The notes: generated by a model not told the origin, from the sequence alone. A stretch of 33,037 nt of DNA from Myxococcales bacterium (GCA_003154095.1 PMCK01000562.1:19902-52938); one strand, 5' to 3'. Numbered from the stretch's first letter, positions 15,321-24,692 are shown. Numbers and translations are program-made.

Positions 15321-15590
15321 TCCGATAGTCTCACGGCTCAAGGTAACAATGCCATGGTCTCGGCGACTTGCCGAAGCGTTGCTGCCGAACGGCCGACGCC
15401 CCCCAACTTTGCAACGAAACTCGCCACTCTTGCGCGGCAGGGATTGCGCATCCCAACCTCCATGCGGGGCTGATGTGATTTGTCCCAGCCAGTGCCCCGT
15501 CGCGGCATGCCACAAGAACGCGCCATGCAGGCCGTTACCGACAATGACTCGATCATCGAGGGCAAGGCCACCTAACCGTGGAAGTCGCAT
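15321..15590 (-). pseudogene. Possible beta-propeller remnant
   Basis: The in-frame stretch upstream of the lipoprotein start reads LGGLALDDRVIVGNGLHGAF and then LWHAATGHWLGQI, resembling one WD40/PQQ-type blade (LWDAATG). It lacks a start with a ribosome-binding site and becomes Arg/Ser-rich after about 60 residues. It is either a gene remnant or chance. Support is weak. Confidence 0.25.
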
Positions 15591-15759
15591 CCGAGGGTCC
15601 CGTAGTCGTTCCTTCGGCGGCTCTGCGCAAGGTCACACGAGCTTGCAAGCGCTAGAGCGATGTCCCGTGGGAACGGGCTTCGGTTCAGTGGGTGTAAGAC
15701 AAAAAACAAACGCCGGCGGAGTCGACCAACTGCGCGTCGCGCATGGTAAAAGAGCTGTA

Positions 15760-17826
15760 ATGCCCGCCTGCTCCCATTGTGTACCTGCCGGGGTTCAAGT
15801 TTCTGGCTTCGCGGTTTTCGCAATCTTCAGTTTGGTTGTCGGCTGCAAGGGGAAGTCTGCTCCGTCTGCCGCCACACCCACGCTTCGATCGGCAGGTGCT
15901 GCGAGCGTCCCCATATTCGTTGCCAATCCCTCCACCGCTGATGAGAAGACGCCGCGGCCTCGCTCGAAGGCGAGCCGGCTCGTTGTGGGAGACAACCGCG
16001 CCTGCGCTATCCTCGAGAACCGCACCGTAGCCTGCTGGGGACAAGACAATACGCTAGCCAGTTGGGGACGGGACGGCTCGTCGACGCCCCGTGTCGTGGC
16101 AGGCTTAACCGACGTTGTGGACGTCGCAATCTCCCAAGGTATCGTGGCGGTGCGCTCGGACGGCAGCGTACTTGTAGCTGCTGTGGATGGTCGTGGTCCG
16201 CCCCGCACACTCGAGCGGCTCACAGGCGTCACGCGTGTGAACGGAGACTTTTACTCGTTATGCGCGATCGCTGCCGAAGGTCGAGTGATCTGCTATTCGA
16301 ACCCGCCTTACGAATGGCATAGGGGCAAGGAGGCCGCCGGTTTGGAGGTGCGTGGCGTGCGTGGAGCAACCGAGCTCGGCTTTGGCCGTGACTACGCTTG
16401 TGCGCTGGTCACCGGCGGTGAGGTAAAATGCTGGCGGATGACATCAGCGGTGTCGCCGTCGAAGGTCCTGTCGGCCTTCACTTTGCGCGGTGTGAAGGAC
16501 GTTAGCAGCTTAGCCATGGGCAGCTCGGCCATCTGTGTGCGCCATACGGACGGCAGCGCAGCGTGCTCGAGCCTCAAATCCAGCAGCAAGAAGATTCACG
16601 ACCTCGGCCAGGTCAACGCGCTTGCAATGGATCAGCGGGGCTACTACGGCGATGACGGCGTACCGGTCGTCTGTGCGGCGCACGGAAAGGCAATCTCGTG
16701 CCAACGATTCGAGGATTTTGGCTCGGATTCTTCTACCAAGCTCCCCAAAGCGGGTCCGGTTCCAGCGGGCGAACTCGGTCGTATCGTTGAGCTCGGGGTT
16801 AAAGGGGCCACCGCTTGTGCGCGCGACGAAAGCGGGCTCGTCGCATGCTGGGGTAGTAACGCGGGGGGAGCCCTGGCGCGCCCCGACTTGTGCCATGTGG
16901 ATCGGCCCATGCGAGTCCCGGGCGTCCCCGAGGCTACCGAAGTAGCGCTGGGAGAGAAGTTCAGTTGTGCGCTCAGCGTAGCCGGCGAAGTCTGGTGCTG
17001 GGGAAAGAAGGGCAAGGGGGGTGACGCTCACTGCGGCGAGCCGCACATGGAACGGGTCGCGGGACTCGAACACATCCACCATATCTTTGCGGCCTGGGAC
17101 TATTGCTGCGCTGAAACTGCTGGCGGCGAAGTCCACTGCTTTTCGGGCATCGAGGGGCCTGACCGTCAGCGGCGCCCCGTTCGTGTTCCCGTGTTCGAGG
17201 GGGCACGTTCGGTGGCGTTGCCGCAATCAGGTTGGGACTCGTGGGTTGCCGTAGCGAGCCACGATGGCGAGCTCTTGCTGGGCAAGACGCCGAACCCCAA
17301 CACCCTAGAAGGCCTGTCTCTAGCACCCGTCCGCGGAGTGAGCGGCATCCGGCGCCTTGTGGGCGCCTACGAACTTGTGGCACTCGACGACGCGGGGCGA
17401 GTTTTCGTGGACAGCATCTACGCAGGCAAACTCAGCGAGAAGCGCGAGCGCGGTTCTCTCAACGGTGCCCTCGATGTGGCATACGCAACGGCACTGTTTG
17501 CGGGCGGGCAAATCCGAAGCTTCATGCAGTCTGGACCGGAAGATACGAGCGGTGTGATCCGCGAAAACAGCCCCATCGTTTCGTTACTCGAAGGCCCCGA
17601 GCCGTGCGGGCGCACGGCGTCCGGCAATGTCATGTGCTTCATAGGAAGCAAAGACGAGGTGCTGCTCGAGGGCATGAAGAGCTCGGCGGGTAGCAAACAC
17701 GGGCATCTGTGTGGAGTTGACGCACAAGGTCGCGTCTTTTGCCGTGGTCATAACGATACCGGACAGTGCGGCGTCAGCGTCGGGATCGACGCCTCCGAGG
17801 TTCCGCTCACCGTGCCATTACCGTGA
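15760..17826 (+). CDS. RCC1-repeat lipoprotein
   Basis: 688 aa from ATG 15760. The signal peptide ends in a lipobox (SLVVGC, Cys29), so the protein is probably lipid-anchored in the envelope. From about residue 75 it has repeated RCC1-like blades, each with C-A-hydrophobic, then G-x-V-x-C-W-G (RACAILENRTVACWGQ, TACARDESGLVACWGSN, FSCALSVAGEVWCWGKK, HLCGVDAQGRVFCRGHN). RCC1 repeats form a seven-bladed beta-propeller. The regular Cys pairs suggest disulfides in the periplasm or outside. The frame is open far upstream to 14887, but that part is antisense to another gene. The ligand is unknown. It converges with the next gene, with only 4 bp between stops. Confidence 0.85.
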   Translation: MPACSHCVPAGVQVSGFAVFAIFSLVVGCKGKSAPSAATPTLRSAGAASVPIFVANPSTADEKTPRPRSKASRLVVGDNRACAILENRTVACWGQDNTLASWGRDGSSTPRVVAGLTDVVDVAISQGIVAVRSDGSVLVAAVDGRGPPRTLERLTGVTRVNGDFYSLCAIAAEGRVICYSNPPYEWHRGKEAAGLEVRGVRGATELGFGRDYACALVTGGEVKCWRMTSAVSPSKVLSAFTLRGVKDVSSLAMGSSAICVRHTDGSAACSSLKSSSKKIHDLGQVNALAMDQRGYYGDDGVPVVCAAHGKAISCQRFEDFGSDSSTKLPKAGPVPAGELGRIVELGVKGATACARDESGLVACWGSNAGGALARPDLCHVDRPMRVPGVPEATEVALGEKFSCALSVAGEVWCWGKKGKGGDAHCGEPHMERVAGLEHIHHIFAAWDYCCAETAGGEVHCFSGIEGPDRQRRPVRVPVFEGARSVALPQSGWDSWVAVASHDGELLLGKTPNPNTLEGLSLAPVRGVSGIRRLVGAYELVALDDAGRVFVDSIYAGKLSEKRERGSLNGALDVAYATALFAGGQIRSFMQSGPEDTSGVIRENSPIVSLLEGPEPCGRTASGNVMCFIGSKDEVLLEGMKSSAGSKHGHLCGVDAQGRVFCRGHNDTGQCGVSVGIDASEVPLTVPLP

Positions 17827-17830
17827 GCAT

Positions 17831-18727
17831 TCAACGAAACTCGTACGCAAAGCTAAACAGACCTCGCTGCGGCGTATCTTTATCGAATGAACTAGTCAAG
17901 AGAGCCGAAATGTCGAATTGTTCCTCGTTGCCTGCTAGGATTCCTAGCCGTAGGCCCCCCTCGCGAACTACGTGGTTCTGAATCGATGTGGTCGGTGCGA
18001 GCCACTGAACGAATTCATTCGAGTACCAGCGATAGCCTACGAGCAACGCAGGTCCGACGTAGAAACGCTCGAAGGGCCCGAAGTAGGCTGAGACGCTCCC
18101 TTCGGCCTCGGATAGCGTGAGCTGTTTCGAGTTGCCGGACTCGTCCGTGACGATTCTCAGGCCCAAAGTACCGATGAGCTGCGCGTGGATTCCGACGAGC
18201 TCAGTCAATTGTTTGCGGAGCCCGACGTGGGCCACGAACATTCCGGCTGTCTTTAGGCTATTATCCATGCTGACGCCGCCCGTACCAAGACCGATCGCGT
18301 ATCGCGGCCAATACCGGGCACGGCGACGTCGCTTGATGCTGCGGATCGCGTCGCGCTCGTGTTCTGCCGCCTTGGCGATTTCCAGCGCTATGTTGCGAGG
18401 AGTCACCACCTGAACACAGATGCCATCGACGCCGCATACGCTCCCGGCTGGGCAGGCTTCTTGGCACAACGCCGCGCAATCGCCCCATTGGCACACAGGG
18501 ACAGTCAAGAATATCGGTGCCGGCGCAGCTCCAGCTACCGGCGCGGGTGCAGCTGCCGGTGCGCGTGCAGACGCAGGTACTTGATCAGATGCTGGCGTTG
18601 GTGCGGGCGCAGGATCTGATGCCGGCACGAATGTCGGCGCGGGTGCGGGTGCCGGCTGTCCCAAGGCTAATCGAGTGACAGTTATTGCCAACGCGACGTT
18701 GCTCCAATGCCCGGCAAGCCTGCGCAT
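17831..18727 (-). CDS. Envelope protein with Pro/Ala repeats and barrel-like C-terminus
   Basis: 298 aa. A short N-terminal hydrophobic segment (NVALAITVTRLALGQ) is followed by a repetitive Ala/Pro linker (PAPAPAPTF, DPAPAPTPAS) and a Cys-rich patch (CQWGDCAALCQEACPAGSVC). After a basic helix come amphipathic strands typical of a small outer-membrane barrel (YWPRYAIGLGTGGVS, FYVGPALLVGYRWYS), ending in SFAYEFR. No family is recognised. The ATG overlaps the stop of the upstream gene by one base (TGATG), so the pair is translationally coupled. It converges with the RCC1 gene. Confidence 0.72.
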   Translation of the reverse strand: MRRLAGHWSNVALAITVTRLALGQPAPAPAPTFVPASDPAPAPTPASDQVPASARAPAAAPAPVAGAAPAPIFLTVPVCQWGDCAALCQEACPAGSVCGVDGICVQVVTPRNIALEIAKAAEHERDAIRSIKRRRRARYWPRYAIGLGTGGVSMDNSLKTAGMFVAHVGLRKQLTELVGIHAQLIGTLGLRIVTDESGNSKQLTLSEAEGSVSAYFGPFERFYVGPALLVGYRWYSNEFVQWLAPTTSIQNHVVREGGLRLGILAGNEEQFDISALLTSSFDKDTPQRGLFSFAYEFR

Positions 18728-19509
18728 CAGAAATGCCCCGAGAGTCCTAAGAATGCGCCGTCATGGTTCGGAACCACGGCAATTTTGATGGCAGTCGGAT
18801 CGTCATGCAGTCTGGGGTGGCGATTGTGCGCCCAAGTGACCCAGCCGATTGGCGTCATGACGGCACCCGCAACGAATGCAGCCAAGCCACCGAGAAACAG
18901 CCCTGATCCGGAGTTGTCCTGGTTCTGGCATTCAGCCATGAGGCACGCATGCTGCATTCCCTCTCCCATAAGCACCACGGCGGCCACGACAGAGGCCGTT
19001 CCCAGGATCCCAAACACCAAGCCAGTAGATGCAGTGTCTGGGTCGGCGTCTTTGATTTCGATGCCCCCCGGTCCTTGCACTGAGAACTTGAACTCATGTT
19101 CCGCGCCAGACTGATCGTAGAAGAGCGCTTTGTAGTCGCCGCTCGGTAGGCTGAGCCAACAACCGCCAACACAGCGCGCGATCGCTTCGTCGTGACTCGA
19201 GCGGACTTCGATGCGACGCTCCGCCGTGCGCGAGCGAACCCTGAACGCGTAGAGCTTCAGCGGCTCCACGTAGACAGGACTAGCCGAAGCGGCACCGACC
19301 GGAACACCGGGCGCGACAGCGACTTTGGATTCACTTTCACCCGCGGGCGCGCCTTCGCGGGTCGGCTCATCTTCACGAGCGGCACTGTTGCCGTTTTGCG
19401 ACACACTGGGCGGCTGAGTCGCAGCCTCTTGTGCCGGCGCGGAAACAGCGAAGAACTGCAGGGCGGAACCCAGGCACAATACCGGGAGCTTTCTCGTCAG
19501 GGGAGCCAT
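18727..19509 (-). CDS. Envelope protein with signal peptide and two C-terminal membrane segments
   Basis: 260 aa from ATG 19509 (MAPLTRKLPVLCLGSAL...SAPAQE), which gives a standard signal peptide. A start at 19545 would add 12 residues before it. After a Ser/Glu/Pro-rich linker comes a domain with RSSHDEAIARCVGGCWLSLPSG and an Ig-like end. It is followed by two hydrophobic segments (GLVFGILGTASVVAAVVLMG and LFLGGLAAFVAGAVMTPIGW). This layout, a PEGA-like presentation domain plus a membrane hairpin, recurs in hypothetical proteins of Myxococcota. It is coupled to the gene at 17831-18727 and probably works with it at the envelope. Function is unknown. Confidence 0.72.
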   Translation of the reverse strand: MAPLTRKLPVLCLGSALQFFAVSAPAQEAATQPPSVSQNGNSAAREDEPTREGAPAGESESKVAVAPGVPVGAASASPVYVEPLKLYAFRVRSRTAERRIEVRSSHDEAIARCVGGCWLSLPSGDYKALFYDQSGAEHEFKFSVQGPGGIEIKDADPDTASTGLVFGILGTASVVAAVVLMGEGMQHACLMAECQNQDNSGSGLFLGGLAAFVAGAVMTPIGWVTWAHNRHPRLHDDPTAIKIAVVPNHDGAFLGLSGHF

Positions 19510-19811
19510 GGGGGTCGCCTGAGCAATGAGCGTGCCGCCGAGCACGAGGCTGTCCGCGCATCAGGGTCGGCCCTGTGGCATGTACTTTGCTCAACATCCG
19601 GGATTGAGGTTGCACTTAGCTACGCCGACATGGCCCACAACGGGCCGCATCTCAAACCCCAGCATGACGACGACGACTCAACAGGCGGTACGTAACGACC
19701 TGAACAACTTCGGTTCCTGCACCGCACCGACCTCCTGTGCGATTAACGGCATCACTTATTCGAACGGTACACTGCGCACAGCGACGCTTGAGCCCTGCAT
19801 AAGGCCCGTAG

Positions 19812-21110
19812 CTACTTAGACCGTTGGCCTGCATGAAGCCACCGGTGAGCTTGCCACGCCAGGATCATCGTTGCCAGTGTCAATAGTGCCGATGCCGGTG
19901 CGGCAAGGCTGGTGGCAACGATAATCCAAACTACCAAGAATGCGGCGAGCAAGGCAGCTACTCGCGTTGAGACCGACGGGACGTGCTGGTCGCTCAGCGC
20001 GCGCAGCCGAAATATCCCGAGCAAGGCAATCAACGTGGAAAGACTGAGCATGATCCCCACGTAGGTCAGTAGTGCCTCGAAACTCGACGTTAGAACGAGA
20101 ACGGATGCAAGGCCCGACAGCACCAAAGTGGAGCGGATCGGTGGGGCAGCCGCACTTTTCGGAGTGAAGATGCGGAGTCGAGCGGAGTCGAGGCTCATCG
20201 CCGAAAGCACGCGAGCGCCCGAAAATGTGAGCGCGCTGACACAGCTTGCAAGTCCCACACAGACCAAGAAGGTCAATGCCAAAGCCGCCTTTTGTCCGAA
20301 TAGATGTCGAGCGGCAACCGCTCCGATGTCGAGTGCGCCGGACAATTCACCAAGCGGCGCGGATGCCAGGTAGACAACGTTGACCAAAACGTAAAGAAGC
20401 GTGACCAGGGCCGTTGCTCCGACCAATGCACGCGGCAAAGTGCGTTCGGGATTCCTGATTTCACCTGCCACGTAGACCGCGGCATTCCATCCGCTGTATG
20501 CGAAAGTGACATATACGAGCGCGTGGGCGAATTGGAGCGAGTACCAGCGTGTTCCGAGATGTGGCGGCGCAAAAGTGCGTCCAATGTGTCCAACGACCAG
20601 TCCACAAATTACAAGTACTGTCATCAGGGCGATTTGAAGCGCTGTCGCGCCAACCTGAAGTTTGCCGCTGAAGGAAGCGCCGCGTAGATGAACAGCGGTC
20701 ATCACACCGATCAGCCCAACCGCTAGCAACTCGCGCGGCACCTGCGGAAAATAGCGACCGGAGTAGGTGGCGAATGCAACCGCGGACGCCGCCAATGGAG
20801 CCGAGAACCCTGCCACAATCGACACCCAACCAGCGACGAATCCGACTGTGGGGTGATACAGACGACCGAGCAGCTGGTACTCGCCTCCGTTGAACGGCAA
20901 CGCAGTCGCCAACCGGCCATAGGCGAGGGCACCGCAGCACGCCACGAGGCCACCTAACACCCACGCCAGAAGCACCAGCCTCGCCGAACCCAAGTCGCGG
21001 ATCAAAAGGCCCGTAGTCGTGTAGATACCCGTACCAATCATGCTCGACACGACCAAAGCAGCGCCGCTCGCCAAACCGAGACGTCGGACTACAGGAGCGT
21101 CACTTCGCAC
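19812..21110 (-). CDS. APC-superfamily amino-acid permease
   Basis: 432 aa with about twelve membrane helices. The first helix has the unwound substrate motif SSMIGTGIYTTTG, a hallmark of the APC superfamily (G-S-I-I-G-x-G-I-F), and the sixth-helix region has VYVTFAYSGWNAAVYVAGEI-RNPERTLPRA, typical of amino-acid/LAT-type transporters. It moves amino acids or a related amine across the inner membrane, probably with protons or by exchange. Its start overlaps the end of the PLP-enzyme gene by 11 bp, so the two form an operon and may share a substrate. The gene looks intact. Confidence 0.9.
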   Translation of the reverse strand: MRSDAPVVRRLGLASGAALVVSSMIGTGIYTTTGLLIRDLGSARLVLLAWVLGGLVACCGALAYGRLATALPFNGGEYQLLGRLYHPTVGFVAGWVSIVAGFSAPLAASAVAFATYSGRYFPQVPRELLAVGLIGVMTAVHLRGASFSGKLQVGATALQIALMTVLVICGLVVGHIGRTFAPPHLGTRWYSLQFAHALVYVTFAYSGWNAAVYVAGEIRNPERTLPRALVGATALVTLLYVLVNVVYLASAPLGELSGALDIGAVAARHLFGQKAALALTFLVCVGLASCVSALTFSGARVLSAMSLDSARLRIFTPKSAAAPPIRSTLVLSGLASVLVLTSSFEALLTYVGIMLSLSTLIALLGIFRLRALSDQHVPSVSTRVAALLAAFLVVWIIVATSLAAPASALLTLATMILAWQAHRWLHAGQRSK

Positions 21111-22230
21111 CGGTCACCGCGTAGGGTAGTAGCTCTTTGGGCAATCGTTGCGGGTAAAGCGGGCATTGTGGCGCGTCTCCTGCATGTGTGTTCCAGAGCA
21201 GTATAGTCTGCCCGCGGAGCGCCGGCCCGTCCGTGACGAGTGCCGCCAATGTTTTGGCCGTATACGTGAGGTCCAATTGCAGGTTCTCCCGCTGCTGGGC
21301 AAGAAGCATCGACTTTTTTCCTTCACTGGTTGGGATTGCGTAACCTGCTCCAAGATGGCGACCATCGATGGTGAAGGTAGTTTCGTCGAACGGCAATTCG
21401 GGAAACGTCGAGTCGCGTGCGCGCAACCATTGCTGCGTAGCATCGTAAAGCTGCCGGAACTTGCGCGACGAGGAAGTGCCGGGGTTGGAGGTGCGCACTG
21501 CAACTAAGCGAGACTTGAGCCGTGTCAATCTAAGCCCCAGAAGCAGCCCCACGGCGCAACCCATCGTGCCGAGCGGCACGTAGATTCGAGCAGGCTCGGG
21601 CAGTATGCCTTGTTCGACTTGATGCTCGAGTTCGAGAGCAGCATCGATATACCCGACGTTGCCCACCGGTGAGGATCCGCCAAGTGGTATCGAATGAGTC
21701 ACGCCCGGATAACGCGCCAGCGCCTGTTGCCACATTTGCGTCAAATCGCGCGCAGTCGGAACATAGTGGATAACCTGAGCATAGTGGGCGCTCGCGGTGA
21801 GCACACGCCGAGCTTCCTCACTCGGGGGTTCGGGCATCAGCAGCAGCTCGACGAAAAAACCGTGCTGGCTGCCGTAAATCGCGGTGGCGAGCGCATGGTG
21901 GGAACCGACACTGCCACCGGTGACAAGACGGCTGCACCCCATTGCCCGCGCTTCACCGAGAAGGTACTCGAGCTTACAGACCTTGCTGCCCGCGTACGTG
22001 TCACACGCAAGGTCATCGCGTTTGACGTAGAGTTGTCCAAGTTCCAGTTGCTCGGCGAGCCGCCTGGCGTGCGTGATTGGAATCGGCCTTTTTATCAAAG
22101 ACAAGCGCGGTAAGACCGTTGCGAGCTTCGGGAAGCGCGCGAGCAGTGACCCGTCGGTCCCCCGTGCGCTTGGAAGAAGCGGCTCTGCTGCGAGCAGCAG
22201 GCTCGAACCTAGGAACTGTCGGCGATCCAC
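21100..22230 (-). CDS. PLP-dependent D-cysteine desulfhydrase / ACC-deaminase-family enzyme with Tat signal
   Basis: 376 aa. The N-terminus MDRRQFLGSSLLLAAEPLLP is a twin-arginine (RRxFLG) export signal. The body is a fold-type II PLP enzyme: LYVKRDDL at 68-74, then YAGSKVCKLEYLLGEA, where Lys83 should carry PLP (family: GGNKxRKLE). Then come VTGGSVGSHHALATA, the phosphate loop PLGGSSPVGNVGYIDA, and LLWNTHAGD near the end. Relatives release ammonia from D-cysteine or 1-aminocyclopropane-1-carboxylate. Ser replaces the usual Asn before Lys83, so the exact substrate is open. Tat export would place a folded, PLP-loaded enzyme in the periplasm. It is first in an operon with the amino-acid permease. 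Confidence 0.85.
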   Translation of the reverse strand: MDRRQFLGSSLLLAAEPLLPSARGTDGSLLARFPKLATVLPRLSLIKRPIPITHARRLAEQLELGQLYVKRDDLACDTYAGSKVCKLEYLLGEARAMGCSRLVTGGSVGSHHALATAIYGSQHGFFVELLLMPEPPSEEARRVLTASAHYAQVIHYVPTARDLTQMWQQALARYPGVTHSIPLGGSSPVGNVGYIDAALELEHQVEQGILPEPARIYVPLGTMGCAVGLLLGLRLTRLKSRLVAVRTSNPGTSSSRKFRQLYDATQQWLRARDSTFPELPFDETTFTIDGRHLGAGYAIPTSEGKKSMLLAQQRENLQLDLTYTAKTLAALVTDGPALRGQTILLWNTHAGDAPQCPLYPQRLPKELLPYAVTGAK

Positions 22231-22371
22231 GAAATTATCCTACCTAAGGCGCAATTGGGTTCCGATAGCCTTGGACGGCTGACCCGGCGATTCGATTCAC
22301 CCTATTGCGAGAACATGCATTGTACAAACATCAAAAGACTCTCGAGCCTGAATCGCGCTAGTATAACGCAC

Positions 22372-23565
22372 ATGCTTTGCTCGAGAAACGGTTGGTTTCT
22401 GGCGGGCTGCCTTGCCGTTGCAGCGCAGACGGCAGGCTGCCGCAAGCCGGCACCGAAACAAAACCCGGTGCCTGCCGCCACCCCAACCGCAAGCTCACCG
22501 ACAACGATATCGTCCGAGCTTGCTCTGGCGTCCGCGCAGGGCCAGCTCACGGCATTGAGGCGACTTTTTGCGCTGTCCACTGAAGGAGAGGCCTTCATCA
22601 GTGACAATGTCGTCAGCAACGAGACCAGCCTCCTGCAACCCGCCCAGGCATTGGCCGCGCTGCGCGGAGGCGTCTATATCGGAGTTGGACCAGAGCAGAA
22701 CTACACGTACATAGCGCTGAGCCGGCCCGAGTTGGCGGTTATCGTCGATCTACGGCGCGACAACGCGCTGTTGCATTTGCTGTACAAGGCACTGTTCGAT
22801 GTTGCGGCCTCGCGGCTCGAGTTCCTTTGTCTATTGTTGGGTCGCCCCTACAATCCAGCATTCGAGCCCGAAACCGACTCCCATGCCAAAGCCCTGATCG
22901 CTGCGGCCCAAGGCATTGCCCCAAGTCGCGATTGGTTCGATCGACAACATGCCCGATTGATTGACCGAGTTAACAGCTATGGCTTAGGACTATCCGAGTC
23001 CGATATTGCGCGGGTTGGAAGGATACACGAGCTGTTCTTCGAGCGCCAACTCGAATTGCGGTTCGAATTGCACAAAGCCAATGGTCGAAAGTATCCTTCG
23101 TTGCAACGCCTGTTGACGCTGCGATCTCGCACCGGCGTCGGAACCTTCTTGGACGATCGCGAATCCTTCCAATTCGTCCAACAACTTCATCGACAGCACC
23201 GCATCGTGCCGCTCGTCGGCGATGTTTCCGCACCGCAGCCTCTGGGCGCGGTAGCTGACGAGCTGCGCCGACGAAAACTTGAACTTAGCGCGCTTTATAT
23301 CTCGAACGTCGAACAGTACCTGATTGGGCAACCAAGCTTTCGCGGCTGGCTCGATAACCTGCACCAATTGCCCCACGACCATGGGAGCATCTTGCTGCGC
23401 TGCTATCTCGATCAAGGACGCCCCCACCCCCTCCAACAACCCGGGCAACGCTCGGTCAGCATTGCCCAGCGCCTGACCCCATTCCTTGACTCCGCGACGA
23501 AGCGACTCAACCGGAGCTACTTCGATATCGTTACTGATGATACGCTCCTCGCGGAGCCCCCTTAG
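22372..23565 (+). CDS. LIC_10091-family lipoprotein
   Basis: 397 aa from ATG 22372, giving MLCSRNGWFLAGCLAVAAQT followed by AGC, a signal peptide with Cys23 as probable lipid anchor. A Pro/Ala/Ser linker follows. The domain begins with GEAFISDNVVSNETSLLQ and continues with GGVYIGVGPEQNYTYIALSR, PELAVIVDLRRDNALLHLLYKALF and a long helical part. This signature is that of LIC_10091-like proteins, whose biochemical role is not established. An upstream ATG at 22315 is possible but would hide the signal. It is divergent from the PLP-enzyme gene, so the 140 bp between them should hold both promoters. No clear consensus was found there. Confidence 0.75.
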   Translation: MLCSRNGWFLAGCLAVAAQTAGCRKPAPKQNPVPAATPTASSPTTISSELALASAQGQLTALRRLFALSTEGEAFISDNVVSNETSLLQPAQALAALRGGVYIGVGPEQNYTYIALSRPELAVIVDLRRDNALLHLLYKALFDVAASRLEFLCLLLGRPYNPAFEPETDSHAKALIAAAQGIAPSRDWFDRQHARLIDRVNSYGLGLSESDIARVGRIHELFFERQLELRFELHKANGRKYPSLQRLLTLRSRTGVGTFLDDRESFQFVQQLHRQHRIVPLVGDVSAPQPLGAVADELRRRKLELSALYISNVEQYLIGQPSFRGWLDNLHQLPHDHGSILLRCYLDQGRPHPLQQPGQRSVSIAQRLTPFLDSATKRLNRSYFDIVTDDTLLAEPP

Positions 23566-23953
23566 GCAATCCGATGCCAACGATTCGACTTCAGCTTGCG
23601 CTTGGCGACAGTTTCAATTGTCGCTCTGCTTCGGCCAGTGCCTGCTTTATGGCATGACGGCACGCATAGCCACGTGACGTCATTTCGTCGCCCTGCGGGC
23701 ACGCCGGCGCCGCCAACAACAAGCAAGCCGCACGTATGCTTGCGCTGGTTTATTCGTTTTTGAGGACAAACCTTTTTCCCTCATAACCATCTTCACACAG
23801 GCGCGGGGAACGCCGCGGCTTGCGCATGACGAATATATCAATGAGCACCGGGGTCACCGGGTCGAGAGGCAATATGTATTGAATTGGCGTAAGCGCCCCT
23901 ATGGGTCAGAGCGCGCTCGTGAACGTACTGTGCATGTAGCCTAACGAGGATCA
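23566..23953. other. Gene-free interval with a hairpin
   Basis: About 390 bp with no convincing gene. A 6-bp hairpin GCGACA (23605-23610) / TGTCGC (23619-23624) lies 40 bp after the LIC_10091-like gene and could help end transcription, though no T-run follows. Near the right end, GAGGA at 23945-23949 is the ribosome-binding site of the next gene. Confidence 0.35.
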
Positions 23954-24292
23954 GTGAGGGTCAAGCTTGACGAGAATTTAGGGACTCGCGAGGCCGAGCA
24001 TTTAACTGTTGCTGGGTTGGACGTCGCGACCGTAGTTGGAGAGGACTCATGTTCGGTGGCAGACGCAACCCGTCGGAAAGCTCGTACGTCGAACGCCCAG
24101 GCTTTCTTTCTAGTTACTGTCCTTGTTGTTTACGACGATTCGAAACCGGCAACCGCCCATCGCGAATTATCCACTGATTCAAATCATTCACTGGGTACAT
24201 CGGAGCCCCGCCGGGGACGAAGGCCTGCCTTGCCACCCATTGCCTTACACCGTATTTGGTGCGATCATTCTAGCCTTGAGTTTTTGGGGTAG
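23954..24292 (+). pseudogene. DUF5615 PIN-like toxin fragment
   Basis: From GTG 23954, with GAGGA 5 nt upstream, the frame reads MRVKLDENLGTREAEHLTVA and continues GLDVATVVGED. This is the N-terminus of DUF5615 PIN-like proteins: the K-x-D-E-N-L strand holds the first acidic residue of the nuclease-like fold. After about 40 residues the sequence departs from the family, and the second acidic motif (LVTLDxDF) is replaced by LVTVLVV and a random tail. The fragment probably lost function through a frameshift or recombination. Members often act as toxin parts of toxin-antitoxin pairs. No antitoxin is seen upstream. Confidence 0.55.
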
Positions 24293-24341
24293 GTCTTCGC
24301 GGCTCAAGCCCCATCCGCTATGCCGACGTGAGTTGAATACG

Positions 24342-24692
24342 ATGCCTAGACTCCTTCTTGCGGACTTTGCCTGGCCTGGGCTCCTATTTACGTTTGGATA
24401 TTGGTCTTGGTGGGTCGTCCCAGTGGGTCTCCTTATTGAACTGTTTGTTGTGGTCCGAGTTCTTCAACTACCCATTCGTCGAGCGTTTTTTGCGAACCTA
24501 TCTATGAATGCTGCTTCGGCCAGTCTAGGCATGATAGTCATTGCTACCGCGGACTTTGGTTGGCAATTCTCCATTGGTGAGTGGCTTTTCGCCTATTCCA
24601 CACGCGCGCAACCATCCACAGTGTCGTTCCCCCACTCAATAGCGTTACGAGCAACCACACCACCAAAATTAACCGTGCACCCATTTTGCTGA
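24342..24692 (+). CDS. Small polytopic membrane protein, C-terminus possibly altered
   Basis: 116 aa from ATG 24342: MPRLLLADFAWPGLLFTFGY, then SWWVVPVGLLIELFVVVRVL, a basic turn (LPIRRAFFANLSMNAASA) and another hydrophobic segment (LGMIVIATADFGWQF). The pattern, a W-P-G near the start, a hydrophobic helix, then an N-A-A-S motif, is seen in small orphan inner-membrane proteins found in many accessory regions. The last 35 residues are polar and Thr/Pro-rich and do not look like membrane protein, so the 3' part may be frameshifted or replaced. On the opposite strand, 24552-24683 could encode another single-pass membrane peptide. It lies 90 bp before attC-like copy D. Confidence 0.5.
   Translation: MPRLLLADFAWPGLLFTFGYWSWWVVPVGLLIELFVVVRVLQLPIRRAFFANLSMNAASASLGMIVIATADFGWQFSIGEWLFAYSTRAQPSTVSFPHSIALRATTPPKLTVHPFC

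Noticed and set aside
14887-15759. N-terminal extension of the RCC1 protein to 979 residues
   Set aside because: The extension lacks protein character, is antisense to a lipoprotein gene, and would bury the signal peptide and lipobox at 15760.
16510-17226. Long minus-strand frames opposite the RCC1 gene
   Set aside because: They are shadows of a well-supported plus-strand repeat protein.
5814-23685. The 13-mer CGTGACGTCATTT occurs at 5814-5826 and 23673-23685
   Set aside because: A few identical 13-mers are expected by chance in 33 kb, and the flanks do not match.
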